Source: Fibrobacteraceae bacterium | Lineage (GTDB): Bacteria; Fibrobacterota; Fibrobacteria; Fibrobacterales; Fibrobacteraceae | Direction of reading: 5' to 3' | DNA length: 8,731 bases | Assembly (NCBI GenBank): GCA_023231365.1 | Contig: JALNVO010000115.1 | Location: 1-8,731, forward strand | Shown here: in pieces, positions 6,170 to 8,731 of the stretch | How positions within the stretch are numbered: the first letter of the stretch is position 1 | How the letters are laid out: the number at the start of each line of letters is the position of its first letter | Made by a program: the position numbers and the translations under genes | Notes under the pieces: model-generated | The model's database searches: none | The model's input: only the letters and a program-made list of their open reading frames with translations | What the model was told of the DNA's origin: nothing

Positions 6170-8209
6170 TTAATGGATCCCATCCGCGTTTCCTTGTGGA
6201 AGAAGGGCATACCATTTTTGAATTTTTTCCTTGACTTCTTCTGAAAATTCCGGCTTGTTGTCGAGAATGTCTTCGGCGAGTTCGAGCATTTTTTGGATGA
6301 GCCCCTGATCTTCGATCCAGTCGAACCAGCGAAATACCCAAGCTCCACTTTGTTCTGAACCTTCGAGGTTCCCGGCTCCGCGCTCTTTCATATCCATTTC
6401 GGCGATTTCAAATCCGTCCTCTGTTGAGGCGAAACTCGCAAGGCGTTCCCTTGCTCCGCTATCTTCGCTTGCGATAAGGAAACACCAGGCTTCTTTATCT
6501 CCCCGGCCGATTCGTCCCCGCAATTGGTGAAGCTGGGCGAGTCCAAAACGGTCCGGAGCATCGATGACCATTAAGTTCGCTTCCGGTACGTTCACACCGA
6601 CTTCGATGACGGTCGTTGCAACGAGAACTTGCAGCGATCCCTTGACAAAATCATTCAAGACTTGGTCGCGTTCCTTTTCGTCCATTTGACCGTGAATGGC
6701 ACCGACTTTCCATTGATTGCTAAAATTCTCAAGTTCTTCTTTGACTTCTGCAACGCATTTTGAATCGCTTTCGTCGTCAAATTCAACGCGGCTTACCACC
6801 CAATAGCAGCGGTTTCCCGTAAGCGCTTCTTTGAGAAGGAATTTTTTCATATCGTCGCGTTTGGCAGGTTCTACAAGACGGGTTTTTACGGGTTTTCTTC
6901 CGGCGGGCTTTTCGTAAAGGATGATCGGGACAAGGTCTCCATAAAGCGTCATTGCGAGGCTTCGCGGAATGGGCGTCGCACTCATGACGAGAAGATCTGG
7001 AAAATGTCCTTTGGCAAGCAGTGCTTCGCGTTGGTTTACGCCGAAGCGGTGCTGTTCGTCAATAACGACAAATGTCAAGTTGTTGAAGAGAACGTCTTTT
7101 GAGAAGAGGGCGTGCGTGCCGATGACGACTTGGGTGAGCCCCATTTGGAGTTCGTGCGCGATGGATCGTTTTTCTGTGACGCCGCAAGCGCCGAGGAGAA
7201 GCGCTGTGCGGATCCCTGCAGCATCAAAGAACGGTTTGAGTGTTTTATAATGTTGTCTCGCTAGAATGTCTGTGGGAACCATTAACGCACATTGTTCGCC
7301 GCATTTGGCTACGGCGAGGATTGCAAGCATGGCAACGACCGTTTTACCGCTACCGACGTCTCCTTGGAGGAGCGCGTGAAATTGTTTCTTGCCTTTGAGT
7401 CCTTCACAAATTTTTGTTAATGCTTCTTCTTGCCCGTGTGTAAGGGTAAAAGGGAGTGCCGCTCTTGCCTTTGCAATAGCGCTTTCATCTAGGTTCCGGG
7501 CTTGTCCCCTGAAGACCAAGTTTCTGCGGCGGACGCTCATTCGCAAACAGAATGGCAAAAGCTCCATTTTTTTGAGCTGCAGTTTTCCCTGCATGGCATC
7601 GGCAAAGGAATTCGGCAGATGCAAGCGCCTTAAATTTTCAAGTACGGGGGATAGCCGCATATAGCTTGTAAGTTCGTTTGGTGGTGAATCCTGGAGTGAG
7701 AGGTTCGGCATGGCGAAAATTCTTGCGTACAAATTACGGAAGAACCTCTGCTCCATTTTTGCTTTGTGTTCTTCTTCAGTTATTGTATAGACGGGAACGA
7801 TTCCGCCTTTGAATTCTTCGCCTTCTTCCAGGTGTTGAAGTTCCGGGTGCACTAATTGAAGTCCGCGGTATTCATTTATGCGGCCTATTGCCATCCATCG
7901 TGTTCCGGGGGTAATATTTTTTGCCCAATGATTTGTTCCGCGAAAGAAAATCAGGTTGATTTGCCCGGTGCCATCGTCGAGAGTAGCAAGGAATCTCGAT
8001 GCGCGCCCGCGGATGAGCCCCGCTCTTACAATTTTTCCGATGAAAATGACTTTGTCCCCGGCTTTGCTATCTGAAATTTTGCTAATGCGCGTGCGATCGA
8101 CAAAATCCCTCGGTATATTGTATAAGAGGTCCGAAACAGAATGGAAGCCTGCATTGCCTAGAACTTTAAGTCTTTTGGGGCCGAGGCCTGGAAAGGAAGT
8201 CAAATCCAT
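6170..8209 (-). CDS. recG: ATP-dependent DNA helicase RecG
   Basis: A 679-residue superfamily 2 helicase, close to the E. coli length of 693. RecG reverses stalled replication forks and branch-migrates Holliday junctions. The N-terminal part (FPGLGPKRLKVLGNAGF onward, with an OB-fold wedge domain at about 50-130) binds branched DNA. Helicase motifs follow in order: the HGQ segment (258-260), Walker A GDVGSGKT (283-290), DEQH (384-387), SATPIPRSLAM (410-420), HGQMDEKERD (506-515), VATTVIEVGVNVPEA (530-544) and QLRGRIGRG (562-570). The C-terminal hook DMKERGAGNLEGSEQSG (606-622) corresponds to the RecG-specific TRG region. All catalytic motifs are intact. The start at 8209 has no obvious Shine-Dalgarno; the leader is AT-rich (ATTTTTTAAAT just before ATG). 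It stands alone on the minus strand, diverging from the secreted-protein gene and converging on the DUF2007-like gene. Confidence 0.97.
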   Translation of the reverse strand: MDLTSFPGLGPKRLKVLGNAGFHSVSDLLYNIPRDFVDRTRISKISDSKAGDKVIFIGKIVRAGLIRGRASRFLATLDDGTGQINLIFFRGTNHWAKNITPGTRWMAIGRINEYRGLQLVHPELQHLEEGEEFKGGIVPVYTITEEEHKAKMEQRFFRNLYARIFAMPNLSLQDSPPNELTSYMRLSPVLENLRRLHLPNSFADAMQGKLQLKKMELLPFCLRMSVRRRNLVFRGQARNLDESAIAKARAALPFTLTHGQEEALTKICEGLKGKKQFHALLQGDVGSGKTVVAMLAILAVAKCGEQCALMVPTDILARQHYKTLKPFFDAAGIRTALLLGACGVTEKRSIAHELQMGLTQVVIGTHALFSKDVLFNNLTFVVIDEQHRFGVNQREALLAKGHFPDLLVMSATPIPRSLAMTLYGDLVPIILYEKPAGRKPVKTRLVEPAKRDDMKKFLLKEALTGNRCYWVVSRVEFDDESDSKCVAEVKEELENFSNQWKVGAIHGQMDEKERDQVLNDFVKGSLQVLVATTVIEVGVNVPEANLMVIDAPDRFGLAQLHQLRGRIGRGDKEAWCFLIASEDSGARERLASFASTEDGFEIAEMDMKERGAGNLEGSEQSGAWVFRWFDWIEDQGLIQKMLELAEDILDNKPEFSEEVKEKIQKWYALLPQGNADGIH

Positions 8210-8263
8210 ATTTAAAAAATACCTATATTTTGCCGCAAATTCAGGATATTAAAAGGAATTCGA
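8210..8263. promoter_or_regulatory. Divergent intergenic region between recG and the secreted-protein gene
   Basis: These 54 nt must carry the start signals of both flanking genes, unless promoters lie within the coding regions. A TATATT box at 8224-8229 could be a -10 element for the plus-strand gene, but I see no convincing -35 partner. An 11-bp palindrome, TTTGC-C-GCAAA, occupies 8229-8239 and could be an operator or a chance repeat. AAGGA at 8253-8257 is the ribosome binding site of the gene at 8264. Which boxes are used is not decidable from sequence. Confidence 0.4.
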
Positions 8264-8665
8264 ATGAAAAAGTTGTTCTTGCTCTTGCTACTTTGCGTTG
8301 CATTTGCTTTTTCCGCTGAGTTGACCGTAGAAGCGAAAGTTGCCGAGATTCCGGGCAAAATGCCTCCTAACGACCTTTATAATTACGTCTACATCATTAA
8401 GTATAAGGTCATAAAGGTGACAAAAGGGACGCTTGCGCAAAAGGAAATACTTGTTGGTGTTTACAATCCACTCATTCCGCGCGGCGAGGTAAAGGATAAA
8501 ATGGCTTCCAAGGCAAAGGGCAATGTGCATGCGTTCAAGGCGGGTGATAAACATATACTTAAGCTGATTCCGCTGGAAGACAATTATGATGGCGCAATTG
8601 AAGACGAATATTTTGACGATGAATCCGACCGCTATTTGGCTGTAGAGGTCCTTGAAAGCAAGTAA
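8264..8665 (+). CDS. Small secreted (periplasmic) protein of unknown function
   Basis: A 133-residue protein with a classical Sec signal peptide: MKK, then the hydrophobic core LFLLLLLCVAFAF, with likely cleavage after FSA at residue 18. The mature part of about 115 residues looks like a compact beta-rich domain. Notable blocks are NYVYIIKYKVIKVTKG (40-55), ILVGVYNPLIPRGEVKDKM (62-80), a Lys-rich turn, AGDKHILKLIPLED and an acidic C-terminus (EDEYFDDESDRY). I do not recognise a named family. The VxKGTLxxxEIxVGxYNPLxPR pattern vaguely recalls small proteins near alginate-type O-acetylation genes, but that is a weak memory and not evidence. AAGGA at 8253-8257, 6 nt before ATG, supports the start. 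Cys11 is inside the signal core and does not form a lipobox. A probable insertion-sequence end begins 5 nt after its stop, so any downstream partner is cut off here. Confidence 0.75.
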   Translation: MKKLFLLLLLCVAFAFSAELTVEAKVAEIPGKMPPNDLYNYVYIIKYKVIKVTKGTLAQKEILVGVYNPLIPRGEVKDKMASKAKGNVHAFKAGDKHILKLIPLEDNYDGAIEDEYFDDESDRYLAVEVLESK

Positions 8666-8670
8666 TATAA

Positions 8671-8731
8671 GGGCACCTCTAAAAACTCAATTTTTATGAA
8701 TTTATCAATAACACTTCGCACTGGTGGACTA
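8671..8731 (+). mobile_element. Possible insertion-sequence terminus (IS5-type end), truncated by window edge
   Basis: GGGCACCTCTAAAAACTC at 8671-8688 resembles terminal inverted repeats of IS5-family elements, often seen in the reverse sense as TTTTTAGAGGTGCCC. It starts abruptly 5 nt after the stop of the secreted-protein gene, at TATAA, which could include a target duplication. An ATG at 8696 opens a frame that stays open to the window end (MNLSITLRTGGL, 12 codons), which could be the transposase N-terminus, though it has no Shine-Dalgarno. Neither the transposase body nor the opposite end is visible, so the call rests on remembered similarity of the terminus. Confidence 0.4.

Noticed and set aside
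6148..6183. ATGGGA...TCCCAT inverted repeat spanning the convergent stops as a bidirectional terminator
   Set aside because: The stem is only 6 bp with a 24-nt loop and no adjacent T-tract in either direction; most likely chance.
8294..8296. Cys11 of the secreted protein as a lipoprotein attachment site
   Set aside because: The residues before it (LLLL) do not match a lipobox, and the hydrophobic core continues past the Cys to a good FSA cleavage site.
8666..8700. AAAAA-CTCAA-TTTTT after the secreted-protein gene as an intrinsic terminator
   Set aside because: The stem would be purely A-T and only 5 bp. The adjoining GGGCACCTCT terminus is better explained as an insertion-sequence end.
1..8731. 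CRISPR arrays, tRNA or rRNA genes, phage clusters
   Set aside because: No spaced direct repeats, no cloverleaf-forming segments and no phage-type genes were seen; nearly all of the window is explained by conserved coding genes.

Overview
The window is a densely packed bacterial chromosome segment of moderate GC. It has AUG starts, mostly recognisable Shine-Dalgarno sites, and genes that abut or overlap. The gene content (a reduced type IV pilus-type PilM plus a PilN/PilO-like membrane protein, rsmD-coaD, a rhomboid with a cytosolic tail, an adenosine-kinase-like PfkB protein, a DUF2007-like membrane protein, recG) fits a Gram-negative, diderm organism. My best guess is Fibrobacter or a relative. 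That is an inference from protein flavour and layout, not a database result.

Positions 1-6162 read as one long plus-strand gene train. The 3' end of pyrG (1-158) overlaps a membrane-anchored ComEA-like DNA-binding protein (145-576). Next come a PilM-like actin-fold protein (610-1518) and, overlapping by ATGA, a single-pass protein that appears to carry both PilN-like and PilO-like domains (1515-2549). Then follow rsmD (2552-3085), coaD (3095-3601), a rhomboid protease (3579-4412), a PfkB-family sugar/nucleoside kinase (4428-5396) and a DUF2007-like three-pass membrane protein (5389-6162). Gaps run from 33 nt down to overlaps of 23 nt, and I see no convincing internal terminator, so co-transcription is likely.

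recG (8209-6170) lies on the opposite strand and converges on this train with only 7 nt between stop codons. A 54-nt divergent spacer (8210-8263) separates recG from a small secreted protein of unknown function (8264-8665). The last 61 bases (8671-8731) look like one end of an insertion sequence, by resemblance of the GGGCACCTCTAAAAACTC terminus to IS5-type ends. The element continues outside the window.

Functionally, the window mixes housekeeping (CTP synthesis, 16S rRNA methylation, CoA synthesis, replication-fork repair) with what may be the inner-membrane platform of a competence or type IV pilus machine (ComEA, PilM, PilN/O). The most interesting point is that compact platform: an apparent PilN-PilO fusion next to a PilM whose nucleotide-binding motifs look degenerate, coupled to a ComEA-type DNA receptor. 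I found no CRISPR array, tRNA, rRNA or phage cluster, and no clear evidence of an entirely new system.
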